DNA of 64,000 bases from Pyrenophora tritici-repentis (lineage: Eukaryota; Ascomycota; Dothideomycetes; Pleosporales; Pleosporaceae), in assembly GCF_003171515.1 (NCBI RefSeq), contig NC_089394.1, forward strand, positions 2,790,001 to 2,854,000, written 5' to 3'. The translations under genes and the position numbers were made by a program. Within the stretch, counting starts at the first letter, position 1. Each line of letters starts with the position of its first letter. A model generated the notes under the pieces. It saw only the letters and a list, made by a program, of their open reading frames with translations. It searched no databases and was not told the origin of the DNA. Of the stretch, positions 44,970 through 56,369 are shown piece by piece.

Positions 44970-46452
44970 TTACTTTCGTCGAAAGACAAGTCCTAAACCA
45001 CCAAAAGATAACGAGAGACCGGTGAAGATAACAAGGGGTCCATACGTCGTCCCGTATCCAAAGTGCCCTACTGACGTCGTGCTTCCAGCCTGGATGAGAG
45101 GCACACTGACAAGCCCACCCGCTACATAACCGATACCCCTGGCACCATTAAGCAAGCCAAACAGCACTCCACTGTCGACTGCCTCATTATTTTGCGCTGC
45201 ATCGTTTTCCATTTCATTTACAATTCCTCCCCAGGTTGCACTGTAACCACTAGCAAAGAAGCCGAAAGTGATGGCAAACAACACTAGTAAAGGTATACCC
45301 CCTTGCGCGGCCAAGCCCCAGAGCAAAAACGCAGATAGAGCGGAGGTGACTGCGGATATTGCGGTAACTGTCAGAGCAGAGGCATGAAAGTACTTGTTGT
45401 CGCTCAAAAAGCCGAAGAAGGTGGAGGAGCAGATACCAGGTATATTGATCAGAGTGATAAGGAGTGTCGAAAAGGTATGCGACATTTTGGACACATTGCG
45501 TGCGTACTCGTTGATGTATGTTTGCGGGATACCGTAACCAGCGCTCTGGAGCAAAGTTGCGATACTGTAGACCCAGAAAGTCCGATGCTTGAGAAAGTGC
45601 CAGGGGATTTTTCGTCCATGAGTAGTGCTTGCGTTGATGCTTGAACGAGGCGTGTGTATCAGTAGGATGGAGAGAATAGCAGTTCCTACTGTAATAGCGG
45701 CCCATACGATCAAGGTAATTTGGAAGCCGTAGCGATCGAGAAGTCCTCGGAAGATGAACGGACAAACTGATCCCACAATGTTTTTTGTGGATAAGCAGAT
45801 GCCGTAGGCTACAGCTCGATTGCAAATCCTGTTCTTGGTATTGAACCATTCGCCGAGGGACAGCGTAGTCGGGCTGTATACAAGGGCGCATCTTAATGCT
45901 GCCAGTACTCCCTGTGTCGCGACAAGATGCCAAACATGTTTACTAAGTGCCGACAAGATAAAGCCGGTGCATGCCAGTAGAGCGCCGCAGATTGCTGCAG
46001 TCTGGCGATAACCGGCCCAACGTTTGGTGAATAAAGCAAACAGCACAGGAATAGATAGGTACATGACGCTGTTTGATGTTGTCCCAATGATACCGGTGAT
46101 TTTGCGACCGCCTTCCAGTTTCCAATTGTCGAAATAGTATTCTTGAAGAACCCCGTAGCTCATGGCGAAGCCTATATTTGTGAGATTGTTTCTTACTTCT
46201 ACCTGAATGCGAAGTTTTGAGTATCATACCCCATATCTGTAGCTGTGATAACGCAGAGCCTAGGAGAGCGAATGCTCTCTTCCTGTCTGAATCTCGCTGT
46301 CTGGTAGCTTGCTCGGCACCATCTCTCATGTTAATTTCTTGCTCGCCGGAATGCGACTGCTGTGGCTCGCAGAGAGATATGCCGCCGGCTCCTTCATTGC
46401 GTGTCATCACGGAAAGCTGGACTGAGTTCATCGAGTTGGGCGGGAGCCACAT
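44970..46452 (-). CDS. Major facilitator superfamily transporter, monocarboxylate-permease-like
   Basis: Two exons (46452-46230, 46171-44970) give 474 aa. The join restores QIWGFAMSYGVLQEYY, the first helix of MCH/MCT-type fungal MFS carriers. About 12 hydrophobic helices follow in two sets of six, separated by a hydrophilic loop (about HTPRSSINASTTHGRK). Fungal members carry monocarboxylates, riboflavin or related small acids, or have no known substrate. The start is uncertain: in-frame ATGs at 46452, 46431 and 46407 all precede the first helix; the most upstream is given. The gene stands alone. Confidence 0.82.
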
Positions 46453-46666
46453 CCAATATAACACAGGTGCTTTACAAGAACAATCAAGAACTAAGCAAAG
46501 GAGCGAATGAAGGGATGGCGATCAGTAATAAAGAGCGTAGTTATGATGTCATTTGCAACAACAACACTAACATGAGAGGGGCACGTTTTCAGGAGCATCT
46601 TTTACACAAACATGAGTAGATTCATTCAAAATGTCTGCTCTATAAAGTGAATAGGTAAAATGACGC

Positions 46667-47053
46667 CTACACGCGCTTCTTTGTCACCATCTTCAGTTGC
46701 CTCTTTACCTTCTTCACGCCCTTCGAAGCAAAATGCACAATAGATTTCATGCGACGCCGCAACTCCTCGTTGTCGACTTCCTGCCAAGTCTTTACTTTAT
46801 GAACAGGTACGAAATCCTCAAAACGAGTGCTCGCAGGTGAAACTTCAGGTAGGCGCTGCGTGCAAGCACTATGTTGCCAGCTTGATTGCTCGAATGACAC
46901 AGTGTGTGATCTTAAATCCATTATGGGAGAAGAAACGGCCGAGTTGCGAGGTGTGTATGGGAAGTATACCATGAACTCCTCAAAAGAGTATGCCGTTACA
47001 GGCGATGGGTTTTCTTGGGAGTGGCGGTTGATTGGTGAAGTCGAGATATACAT
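46667..47053 (-). CDS. Small hypothetical protein
   Basis: An ATG-initiated frame of 128 codons. The N-terminal part contains aromatic-rich SFEEFMVYFPYTP. The C-terminal third looks helical and very basic (NEELRRRMKSIVHFASKGVKKVKRQLK). No signal peptide and no known family. The helical basic end looks more like protein than chance, but there is no independent support. Confidence 0.4.
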   Translation of the reverse strand: MYISTSPINRHSQENPSPVTAYSFEEFMVYFPYTPRNSAVSSPIMDLRSHTVSFEQSSWQHSACTQRLPEVSPASTRFEDFVPVHKVKTWQEVDNEELRRRMKSIVHFASKGVKKVKRQLKMVTKKRV

Positions 47054-47745
47054 AAACCGTAAAGTTGAGTTGCATTTGAACGAGATGTTATAGTAAGGGA
47101 AGTTTACAAGTTGGTTATAGATTCCGCGGGGATGGAAATAATGCCTCGTAGATCCACAGCAAGACCTCTTGCTGTGAAAGTACTTGGTGGTGTCGAATGT
47201 CCATATGAGACATAGTGAGAGAACATTAGCATATGAAGCTCAGGTGATGCATGAAGGACAGGTTTCAGAGGTAAATCACCTTGGGACAATTCTACATACA
47301 CTGGCCAAGACACGGCGCAAGTGTATGGTTACCGAGATAGGAAATAACCCCTGATATATTCCAAAGACCAGTACTAGTACTATAAACGATACCCAGGCGT
47401 TAAGCAAGCGTCTGAACACGGGCGAATCCTTCATGGATGTCTTCTGGCTGTGCTTAGCACCTGTTGCGCCTCGAAGCTGGCTGGACCAGAACTAATGCCC
47501 AAAACATTTACAAGTTCGCCCATTGAGATGTCGATTTGAATGCATATACAATTTCTGATCTATGCAGTGTATGGCGGATAATGTGTATGTGTTGAAGCGT
47601 GCATGTCGGAGGGGCACGGTCAGCAGTTGACGTGAATGCCGCCAAGCCATTTAACCACTTTACGCGTCTGCCTCGGGACGCGTCTTCCAGATTCACGCTT
47701 CAACAAATTTACTACTCCACAATATCGCACAATAATACTCTCACA
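47054..47745. other. Intergenic, 0.69 kb, promoter of RFC5
   Basis: No gene seen. CT/CA-rich leader before the RFC5 start. Confidence 0.4.
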
Positions 47746-48977
47746 ATGGCGCTGTTAGTAGACAAACATCGACCGCGCAACCTAGAAGCGCTCAGCTATC
47801 ATCCAGAGCTTTCAGATCGCCTACGAGCTCTTGTAAGAAATTCGAATAAGTTACTAAACAGCACATTATCTGACATGACACTTCCTAGGCTCAAAGCGGT
47901 GACTTTCCACATCTTCTCGTATACGGCCCCTCCGGTGCAGGTAAGAAGACGCGTATTGTGGCAACTCTCAAAGAACTCTATGGTCCCGGTGTCGAAAAGA
48001 TCAAGATCGATGCGCGTGTCTTCCAGACTACCACGAACCGTAAACTCGAATTCAACATTGTCGCCTCTGTCTACCACCTCGAAATCACTCCGTCAGATGT
48101 CGGAAACTATGACAGAGTAGTTGTGCAGGATCTGCTGAAGGAGGTCGCACAAACACAACAGGTTGATCTGGGCGCAAAGCAACGATTCAAGGTTGTAGTC
48201 ATCAACGAGGCGGATCACTTGACGAGAGATGCGCAAGCTGCATTGAGGCGGACAATGGAGAAGTACAGCCCGAATTTGCGACTGATCTTGCTGGCAAACT
48301 CAACAAGCAACATCATTGCACCCATCAGGAGTAGAACGCTGCTCGTGAGGGTTGCAGCGCCCACCGAAAGCGAGATTTGCAGTGTACTGAGTAAAGTCGG
48401 GAAGAAGGAGGGATGGAAGGACGTTGAAAGCCTGAACCAGAGGATAGCGAAAGACAGTGGGCGGAACTTGCGAAAGGCACTGCTCATGTTCGAGGCAGTT
48501 CACGCACAAAAGTACGTCCCTTTCTTGCCTACACGTTTACGCGCTGTAATAACACATTGTTAGCGAGAAAATTACCGATCAAACTCACATCCCACCTCCT
48601 GACTGGGAAGCCCTCATTGAGCAAATCGCTCGTCAAATCGTCGAAGAGCGTTCCCCACAACGTTTACTTCAAGTCCGCGCCTCGCTTTACGATCTTCTAT
48701 CGCATTGCATCGACTCTACAACTATCATCAAGACGCTGACATGGAAACTCATACCGAAAACGGACGATGCGCTGAAGCCCGAGGTCATCAAGTGGGCGGC
48801 ATTCTACGAACACAGATGTAAGATGGGCAGCAAGCAGATATTCCATCTGGAAGCATTCGTGGCCAAGTACATGAGGTTGTACGAGAGGTATGTAAACTCC
48901 CACAATGCGAGTTTGAGAGAAAAGCTAACAAACTCCACAGCTTTGCAATGGGCATAGATTTCGACGACTCATCATAA
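47746..48977 (+). CDS. RFC5: Replication factor C small subunit (yeast Rfc5, human RFC3 orthologue)
   Basis: Subunit of the clamp loader that opens PCNA on primed DNA, and of alternative loaders in checkpoint and cohesion. Four exons (47746-47832, 47889-48511, 48564-48887, 48941-48977) give 356 aa. The opening LLVDKHRPRNLEALSYH, Walker A GPSGAGKKTRI, the Walker B region VVINEADHLT (without the full acidic pair of an active ATPase), RRTMEKY, NSTSNIIAPIRSR and NLRKALLMFEA match the Rfc5/human RFC3 branch closely. A GTAAG inside Walker A looks like a donor but must be kept as coding. Length is typical. Confidence 0.93.
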
Positions 48978-49243
48978 GGGGTGAAAATGTATACAGCGCA
49001 CTTAGTTGAGACATGGTTCCACTATGCATGAGCAAGAGGGGGTTTGGTGTTTGTTGGGCGCGTCTCGCGTACGGCGTTTTATGGTTACGTCATAGCATCG
49101 AGCTTTCCCCATAACTCGAACCCTTCAAGCTTCAATACACCTCAATTTCACCATTTGAACGCACAATCCTCTTGAATTTCTACTCATATATCTGATAAAC
49201 CTTTTTCTCAAAACGTCAAGCTTCCACACCTCTCTACACCACC

Positions 49244-49680
49244 ATGTCAGATAAACTCATGGACACTGAGCCTGGCGGCGAGCGACAAAACCAGTACGAA
49301 GGCGTCCATACCTTCGTCGAGCCGCACTCCAAGCAAGCCGGCCAATTCGGCGGTATGTCATCTTAGTTCTACCTGTCATATATTAGCTAACACGTACCTT
49401 CGTAGACCCCTCAACTGGCACATCCACCGATACCAAGACCAGCGATCCAGGCGCCCCAAACACACACGGCATCACTCCTGCAGACAAGATCCGCTACGGA
49501 CAGAGCATCCAAGAAGGCGGCATGGGGGGCAAGACGACGAGTTCGACAGGCGAGGCGAACAACGATTCAGGGTTTGGAGGAACTGAGGCTCTGGGCGATG
49601 ATGACGAGAGTGCTGCGAAGCAGAGGAAAGAGCAGGGTTATGGTGGAGATAAGGACATGGATAGGACTATTGGCGCCTAG
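49244..49680 (+). CDS. Small conserved-looking hydrophilic protein
   Basis: Two exons (49244-49352, 49406-49680) give 127 aa with a GT-AG intron and frame kept. The protein is highly hydrophilic, Gly/Ser/Thr/Asp-rich, with no hydrophobic core, no signal peptide and no cysteines, so it is probably disordered. Segments such as NQYEGVHTFVEPHSKQAGQF and GITPADKIRYGQ look selected, not random. It resembles small stress-type or hydrophilin-like fungal proteins in composition only; I do not know a named family. Confidence 0.65.
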
Positions 49681-49808
49681 TAAACACCGCCACACATGGG
49701 AGTGAGGATACATGGGGTAATAGGAGAACATCCCGAGGCAAAATACTGGATTGCTTTGCGAAAGGTCATACGAGATGGCTTGGGCCTACTGTGTGAGGCT
49801 TGACCTAT

Positions 49809-49857
<49 letters not shown>

Positions 49858-50061
49858 CACTAGTATACAATAATGATATGACATGATTGCCCCCCCTCTA
49901 AACTGTCCATCCAGTCTTCAAGCCCAAACGCCATCGCTATGCAAGCCAGACCCACGGAGCATTCGTGCAACGTAAACAATGAGGAGAGATATCTAAGCAG
50001 AGATGAGAATAAAGCGGAGAGAAAAAATGCCCATCACCGCTTATAAAAAAATCGGTCCACT
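49681..50061. other. Intergenic between convergent genes, contains a microsatellite
   Basis: 3' flanks of the hydrophilic-protein gene and MRS2. See the dinucleotide repeat at 49808-49860. Confidence 0.4.
49808..49860. repeat. Compound microsatellite (AC)n(AT)n
   Basis: About eleven AC units run directly into about thirteen AT units, ending in ACAC. It should vary in length between strains. Confidence 0.95.
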
Positions 50062-51918
50062 TCAGTACTTCGTAGCATCGTCAATGCCGCGTTCGACTTT
50101 GCCCAGCTTCCTCGCCAACGCCCTCTCCCTCTCCATGATACTCGACAGTGTATCCCCCCTCTTGCTTACACCCCCCAGATCTCCGTGTCCAGTCATCATC
50201 GTACTCCCCATGTCGCCCCTGCTGACACCATTCCTGCTACCACCGCCCCAAGCTCCTACGCCCCACCCGCCTCCACCGGCGATTGCAGGTCGAATAGGTT
50301 CTCTGGTGCCAAGGGCATGCGGTCCATGGCCGTACATACTGACGCGTTGTACTTTGCGGAGCTTGTGTAGACCGTAGACTGCAACGATGGCGCCGAAGAC
50401 TGAGCACCAGGCGCTTATGCCGTAGAAGCCGAAATCGGACTCTTCGATAAAGTTCTTCAGGTTCATTCCGTAGAGAGCTGCGACAAAGGTTCCAGCTGTG
50501 ATTGCGAGGGTGAGAATGGAGAACTTCAAGTCGAGCAGCATGAGAGAGTTGCGGTTGGCGTCGAGGATGGCTTTGACGCTGGGAGACTGTTAGTATTGCA
50601 GTTTTTGACTGAAAGTGATGTGAGGGGAACATACATTTCCTCTGTGTTCCTAATGCTCGACACCAAGTTCTCGGCTGCTTGTACGATTTCATCAGCGACT
50701 TTATGGTATGATTCCAGGAGCATTTCGACTTCAGTGTGGTCGTCGTCTTCGCGTGTCTTGCCCTCTGCCTTTTCCGTCAAGTACATAGCGCTCAAGTCAT
50801 CGTCTGCTTCCAGTAATTCCTCAAGTGCGTTCCTGACCAATCGAGCCTTTTGTTCGAAACTACCGAGCTTTTTGCTGTAGATCAACAGATACCGCAGCTT
50901 GTCCCTGTCAATGTCTTCTTCTAGTTCCCTCAGGACACGTACGACTGGCTCACTGACACCTTCAAACTCCTTTTCCAAACTTAGTGTCACGCTTATCAGG
51001 ACAGCTTCGAGGGCTCGGAATTCGTATGCAAGGGTACCGTTTAAAGTCGATTCTTTCTGACGCAGCTTGAGATCGAGATCGTACATGAATACGGACTGCG
51101 ACTTCGAATCGGTCGTGCCGTATGCATCGAATACGAGGACGCGGTTGTGCTTCAACAACACGCGCAGATTGAGAAGGTTTATAAGGATAGCGGAGGGTCG
51201 AACGAGGATATGGGGAAGGAGCGAGGAGTCAATCTTTCGGAGATCACGAGGAAGAAGCCCGTACTAATACCAACTATCAGCTACAGAGACTTGAAGAGCC
51301 AGCCAACATGCGTACCTTGGCGATCAACTCGCTCTTTTTGAACTCCCCACTAACGAGCGTGACATTGCCATGCTCGTCTAGTTCCGTACAACGCATTTTG
51401 AGCTCATTTGTAGGCCGCATGATGCGACCTAGGCTACTACTAAACCCCGTTGAGCCTGGCGACGTCTCATCCGGTGGGGGAGGAGGCGCCTGCAATTGCC
51501 CGAGTCGTCGCATCTTGGCTATCTTGAAGATATTCCATCCTTCCTTTGGGCGGGTTGTAGAAAAGTTTCGGTACATCGGGAGTTCGCCTGACTTCATTAT
51601 GCTTTTTGAAGATTGTTCAATGGCGAGTGACTTGTCCAGGGCTGGTAAACAATGCGAAGTTGCAAATATCCTCTCCCCAGTACCATTCCCCCTCTTCACA
51701 CCGCGCATATTCGCTCTGCATGTGTTTCCGGAACCCCATCCGATCCCGCTTCTCATGACGATGCCGCGCCGTTCCCCGTTCCCTGGCGTGCATTGCGCCA
51801 ACGGTCGTTCGAAAGCATTGTTGACTTGAACCCGTAGAAAGCTCAGAACCGACGGCGAGGGGGCAGCGACTCTGTGAAGCAAGGCAGGCTTCATAACTGT
51901 CCCTACACAGAATTTCAT
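50062..51918 (-). CDS. MRS2: Mitochondrial magnesium channel MRS2 (CorA family)
   Basis: Inner-membrane Mg2+ channel. Three exons (51918-51316, 51263-50635, 50578-50062) give 582 aa with clean GT-AG junctions. A long basic presequence (~130 residues, with RNFSTTRP typical of a mitochondrial cleavage area) is followed by the CorA N-domain (TELDEHGNVTLVSGEFKKSEL), a long helical region, and EEIVKAILDANRNSLMLLDL leading into the two membrane helices. The loop carries the signature GMN (ALYGMNLKNF). The C-terminal tail after the second helix is unusually long and Gly-rich (GGGGWGVGAWGGG). Confidence 0.93.
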
Positions 51919-51973
51919 AAGCGGAGGCGATCCATATAGTCGTGGTCTGAGTCTTCGCTCTGCATCTCATGGT

Positions 51974-52486
51974 ATGGATTGGGGCGCGACCGTCGAAAAT
52001 CTTAGCGCTAGTGACGTCACGTGCGTTCGCGCATCCAAGAGATCGGGATCGATCGCTACAAGCGATAAAGTTTATCACCTCTACTCCGACAGTATCAATG
52101 GCATGGCTCATCCGCTCTACAACGCCCTGATTCGCACTCATCACATCACATCCCGCAAAAAAGTAGCCAAACTCAAAGCCGCAGCATCGATTTGCCATGT
52201 CTATGCTCTCCTCCGATATGGTGGCTGTCCAGGCATTATGTACTGTCAAGGCTCAGAGTCTGGCGTGAGAGAGTGGGTAGCAAATGTGCAGAGACTGCGC
52301 TATAAGGACTTTCAGCTGGTCAAAAAGCCCGCGGGCAAGGAAGTTGACGGGAAAGATTTCAAAGATACTATCACGTATGGGAAGCTGGAAGAGGTGGATA
52401 GCGTCAAAGATTTTGGGGCTAGGATGGAGGGTATGGGGGTTTGGGGTTGGTGGAGGGAAGGCATGGGCTACGTGGGTGATAAATGA
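51974..52486 (+). CDS. RWD/Prp3-C-terminal-like domain protein (former DUF1115 type)
   Basis: Single-exon frame of 170 aa, divergent from MRS2 with starts only 56 bp apart. The stretch HPLYNALIRTHHITSRKKVA followed by YGGCPGIMYCQG and VANVQRLRYKDFQLV resembles the Prp3-C/RWDD2-type domain, where a G-x-PGI-x-x-x-G loop precedes the last helix. The RWD domain that usually precedes it is absent, so this is short for the family; a missed upstream exon on the other side of MRS2 is impossible, so it is either short or mis-started. Function unknown. Confidence 0.55.
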   Translation: MDWGATVENLSASDVTCVRASKRSGSIATSDKVYHLYSDSINGMAHPLYNALIRTHHITSRKKVAKLKAAASICHVYALLRYGGCPGIMYCQGSESGVREWVANVQRLRYKDFQLVKKPAGKEVDGKDFKDTITYGKLEEVDSVKDFGARMEGMGVWGWWREGMGYVGDK

Positions 52487-52630
52487 CATCTCTATCTCTG
52501 CACGAGTACTCTTGGCACATGCTGAAATGGATATTCACCATACGATCATTCATTGAAAACCAGGCCTAGATTGCGAAACTATGCTATTCTATGCTGATAT
52601 CCGGTCCATAAGACCTAATCACCCCCTATA

Positions 52631-54487
52631 TTAATACTCTTTCGCCAACTTAGATCTCGCACGCAGCAAATGGCCATACTTGAACATGACAAAAGGAATC
52701 AAACTCAACACCGTGCCAAACATTGCTAGGATCAATCCCGCATACTGACTCCCCACGTTATGGAAGAATGCATTCGCGAAAAGCGGCGTCACGGCGCCCA
52801 GCGTGTTCCTCATCAAGCCTTGACCTGCAATCGCCGAAGAAGACGTCTCGCCATAGCAGTCGGCAGTGTACGAGTATGTGCTTTCGAAGACGAAGAAGAT
52901 ACCGAATGCGATGGGTGCAAGACCAATGACCGGCCCGACCCAGGACAAGTATCCGTATTGTGTGAAGGAGTAGATGAAGAGGCCGACAGGAAGCCAGACA
53001 GCGCCAAACATAGCTCCGTAGAGACGATGTTCGGGAACTACGCGGACATTGGGGTCTGCCTGTAGCTTGTTGAACTTGTTCATTTGGAAATGGTGAGCAG
53101 CCCAGCCCAAGAATGTGCCAACAGCCAGGGAGATGTAGGGCAGACCGCTGACACCTTCATTCCAACCACGCTTCTCGGTGAAGGTGATGGAAATGACAGA
53201 GAGGAAGAGGAAGACTACAGCCCAGCAGAAGGCGATCCAGAGACCAAAGGCGAAAACGACGGGTTCGGTAACGAGCATGCGGATCGCCTTTACGGAAGAG
53301 GCTTTGAGCATGGATTTGACGTCGGGTGTGTAAATGTCGTCCTCAGCAACGTAGCGGTCATCTCCTGTTGCCTTTTGGAGTTGCTTTGCGCGCTTATGTA
53401 GCCTAGCACCACCGCGAGTCTCCGGAAAATAGAAGAAGATGAGGATCAACAAGGGAACGTTGGCTAGGCCTTGAATTCCCTCGATCCAGCGCCAGCCGAG
53501 CGACTGGTCGATGAAACCAGCGTAGATGGGCGCGGCGACTGTACCGAAGATTGCGACGAAACTGAACATGGCCATGGGTCGGCCGCGCTTATGAGGTTCG
53601 TACATGTCGTCAAAGGTACCGCCGACGAGGATGGTACCTACGCATCCAAAGAGACCGAGTAGCAGGCGGAGACCGATGATGGTGGCGATGTCCTTTGCCA
53701 GGGCGAGACCGATGAAGAGGAGCGAGAAGCACAAAAAGGCACTGGCATACACGATCTTACGACCAACAAGTTCGCAGAAAGGAGCCAGTACCATGGGTGC
53801 GATGGCACAAGAGATGTTGAAGGTGAACAATCCAAGCTGGCCATAGATATTGTCGACACCAAACTCTTCGCACATGCTGCCGATGCCTGAGCTGTATGCT
53901 GTTGTGGCAAGACCGATGAACAATGTCATCAGATTCAGAAGCGTGGTGACACTGCGCTTGTACCACGGGTTCCAGTTGAAAGGGTTCTCCTTATCGCCGG
54001 TAGCAAAGGTCAGGACGATGTACTCCTTGCCCTCGTGGTTGACCAACTCAGTCAATGTGAGAGGCATATCGCAGTCTACCTTCTTGATCTCACCACAAGC
54101 CGGATCAATGTCTTCAACATCATCGGTAAGATGTTTCCCACCAGCGATCCTTCCAATCATGTATTCGCCCTTCTCGTTACGCTGAATCTCTTCGTTGAAG
54201 AGTGCGGGCTCGGAGTCGGCATCGTTCTCGAGTTTACTGTTCACTCTAGAGAGCAAGGCAGGTGTTGTAGGGCCAGTGTTTGCGGCAGTGTTGGCAGCGG
54301 TTTGCGCGGCGGTTGTGCCACCTATCGTGGCAGCAATGGAACCATTTCGGGGTGTGACGACAGAGCCATTTCGAGGTGTGACTGGCGCGCTGCGAGCTAC
54401 TCTGTATGACGAGTTTGCCCTTGATGCTGCTAATGAGGTAGGTCTCGAGGATTTGTTGTAAAAAGATGGCCCATAGTACCCAGACAT
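52631..54487 (-). CDS. MFS transporter, drug:H+ antiporter-1 type
   Basis: Single-exon 618-aa protein. A ~165-residue hydrophilic cytosolic N-terminus (Ser/Thr-rich with two similar VTPRNGS repeats) precedes NPFNWNPWYKRSVTTLLNL, the conserved entry to helix 1 of fungal DHA1 carriers. Twelve hydrophobic helices follow, with GRKIVYASAFL (loop 2-3 motif), GTFDDMYEPHKRGRPMAMFS (motif near helix 4-5), PETRGGARLHKRA in the central loop, and SYTADCYGETSSSAIAGQG in the last part. Such carriers export polyamines, drugs or fungal metabolites. Substrate unknown. Confidence 0.88.
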   Translation of the reverse strand: MSGYYGPSFYNKSSRPTSLAASRANSSYRVARSAPVTPRNGSVVTPRNGSIAATIGGTTAAQTAANTAANTGPTTPALLSRVNSKLENDADSEPALFNEEIQRNEKGEYMIGRIAGGKHLTDDVEDIDPACGEIKKVDCDMPLTLTELVNHEGKEYIVLTFATGDKENPFNWNPWYKRSVTTLLNLMTLFIGLATTAYSSGIGSMCEEFGVDNIYGQLGLFTFNISCAIAPMVLAPFCELVGRKIVYASAFLCFSLLFIGLALAKDIATIIGLRLLLGLFGCVGTILVGGTFDDMYEPHKRGRPMAMFSFVAIFGTVAAPIYAGFIDQSLGWRWIEGIQGLANVPLLILIFFYFPETRGGARLHKRAKQLQKATGDDRYVAEDDIYTPDVKSMLKASSVKAIRMLVTEPVVFAFGLWIAFCWAVVFLFLSVISITFTEKRGWNEGVSGLPYISLAVGTFLGWAAHHFQMNKFNKLQADPNVRVVPEHRLYGAMFGAVWLPVGLFIYSFTQYGYLSWVGPVIGLAPIAFGIFFVFESTYSYTADCYGETSSSAIAGQGLMRNTLGAVTPLFANAFFHNVGSQYAGLILAMFGTVLSLIPFVMFKYGHLLRARSKLAKEY

Positions 54488-55915
54488 GTTGGTCGTAGTT
54501 CAACGCGGGTCTTGCTTGGGAAAGCAGAGAGATGAACTCGAAATGACGGCTAGAAAGAAACGGCCATCTTTTTCAATAGACTGAAAGGGACCCTTGTACA
54601 GTTGGTCTATCAAAATCGGCGAGGCACCGGCGTCATCGGCTGGGGCGGTGGAAGCCCTGCTTTCCCGTCTATGGCTTGACCGTAAACGCCCGATAAGCGT
54701 GCACGGCAATGATGTGAGCACAGAGATATGCCATACAGCCCTGCAATCAACGTCATGAAAAATGTACGGAGCTGCCCTGTAGGGTTCATCGCTGTCGTCA
54801 GGGGAGTGGCGAGACTAAAAAAAATCTGCTATCTGTAACGTGTACGGACACTATGCGGTCTAGCTTTCCCAAGATGCGAGAAGAGTCTGGTGTTGAGGCT
54901 CTGCGGAACTCCACTTGGTGCGCGGACCAGTCGGCAGATTCACGGCATGACGTCGTATGTGGATATGCTAACGCCGAATTTTGTAAGCTGCATGCATTGC
55001 AAGGAGAACTGGATGGCAGCATGTTCGAGGCAGCCGCGAAGGCCCGAGCACGCGTGTACGAAAGCTGCCTAGAGGGTGTGATCGACGATGCTTCTCATAT
55101 GGTGGATGACTTCCCGTCATCGTCAGACTCCTGCTCATAACTGCGTACGTATCTTGATTCACAGTAGTTTTTAGCGAATCTTGATCTCTGCGTCACTTGT
55201 TAGGTATACTGTGCTGCTGTGTGGTCTCTGTACAATCTACGACTGTGTTCCTCTAGATAAAGCAATTATTTGCGAGGGCTGGGGATGATCATATTTTTGA
55301 ACCTACTCACATAAAAGGCTGGGTTATCCCGAATGAGTGATATGAGATGCGACCGAATAGATGACGGCTTTTGAGTAAGGTTTAGTGTAAGAGAAATGTA
55401 GAAAGTAGTATTGCGGAAACCGCTAGATCTATCAGGCGGAAGCTTCATGTGTATAGTAAATGGCCACAATCAGAAGAACAAGCTGACCGGAAGGCATGGC
55501 AACGGTGTTCCTATGGCCATCAACCGGGTATGGTTCCATGAGAATCCATGTCAAAATTTAATAAGAGATGGCAGAACACCTGGCGATGTGATGGGCCTGG
55601 AAACGAGGCATTCCGATTATATAGAGATGCAGATCCTGCAAGTGGTGAAAATTATTTAGTAGAAACAGTGTTGTGGTCGAAGGTTGATCATGTCAAGGTA
55701 GGCTTGAGTCTAATCAAGACATCAGTGCATCCGTCACGAGAGTACAAGGGCAGCATTTCGCTTGGTCATGAATGCCATTGTTTTGTGTGAATTCCTGATA
55801 AATCCATGATCGTTATAGGACCGGCATCTTGATGCGGCAATGAGCCATGTTGTCCTTCAGGCTGCCGATGCGAAGAAAATGCTCGAAGAACTCCACCCCA
55901 GTGCCCAAATTTCCC
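54488..55915. other. Intergenic, 1.4 kb, possibly one small gene
   Basis: Promoter of the MFS gene and 3' flank of the ribosomal gene. Apart from the small frame at 54853-55140, nothing protein-like is seen. Confidence 0.35.
54853..55140 (+). CDS. Possible small hypothetical protein
   Basis: ATG-initiated frame of 95 codons, acidic at the C-terminus (DDASHMVDDFPSSSDS), with four cysteines and a helical central part (FEAAAKARARVYESCLEGV). No signal peptide, no known family and no splice evidence. Could be chance. Confidence 0.28.
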   Translation: MRSSFPKMREESGVEALRNSTWCADQSADSRHDVVCGYANAEFCKLHALQGELDGSMFEAAAKARARVYESCLEGVIDDASHMVDDFPSSSDSCS

Positions 55916-56369
55916 TTAAACCTCGGCGATTTCGCGGAGACGACGGATCGTTGACCTTGTGGCGGCAGCAGCGGGAGTTCTGAGTATTTGTTAGCATTCC
56001 CTCAATACTGCTGCGCATGCAAGCTATTGGGTGCGTGGGTTTCTTACGAGACGGTGTAAGCACCTCCAGCGGTCACCTTTCCACACGACTTGCAGTCCCA
56101 GATACCGACAGCCCGGCGCTTGACGGTGTTCTTGCCGCTTGTAGCCGTCAGTAATTATCCTCTAATCGACCTATGGAAGCGTAACGTACCAGAAGCTGCA
56201 TGTGTAGCGGGCGTGTTGTGTGATCTATTATGGCTATGAGCGACGACTTGTGACGAGCGATTCAGACAATTTTACGCACCTCCATCTTCTTCACCTGCTT
56301 CCTGAGACTGGCACCGTAACGGGTACCATACTTTCCGGTGATGCCGACCTTCTTTGTGCGCTTCGTCAT
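55916..56369 (-). CDS. RPL43: 60S ribosomal protein eL43 (L37a/L43)
   Basis: Zinc-ribbon ribosomal protein of the large subunit. Four exons (56369-56280, 56224-56190, 56137-56048, 55979-55916) give exactly 92 aa, the normal length. The start [20 protein letters not shown], the zinc ligands CSFC and CKSC (the first Cys pair is completed at an exon junction), [17 protein letters not shown] and the end [18 protein letters not shown] tail match the family. Three introns in a 92-codon gene are typical of fungal ribosomal protein genes, and hide it from simple frame searches. Confidence 0.93.

Noticed and set aside
47930..47950. GTAAG inside the RFC5 Walker A region as a splice donor
   Set aside because: Reading through gives the conserved GPSGAGKKTRI; splicing there would destroy it.
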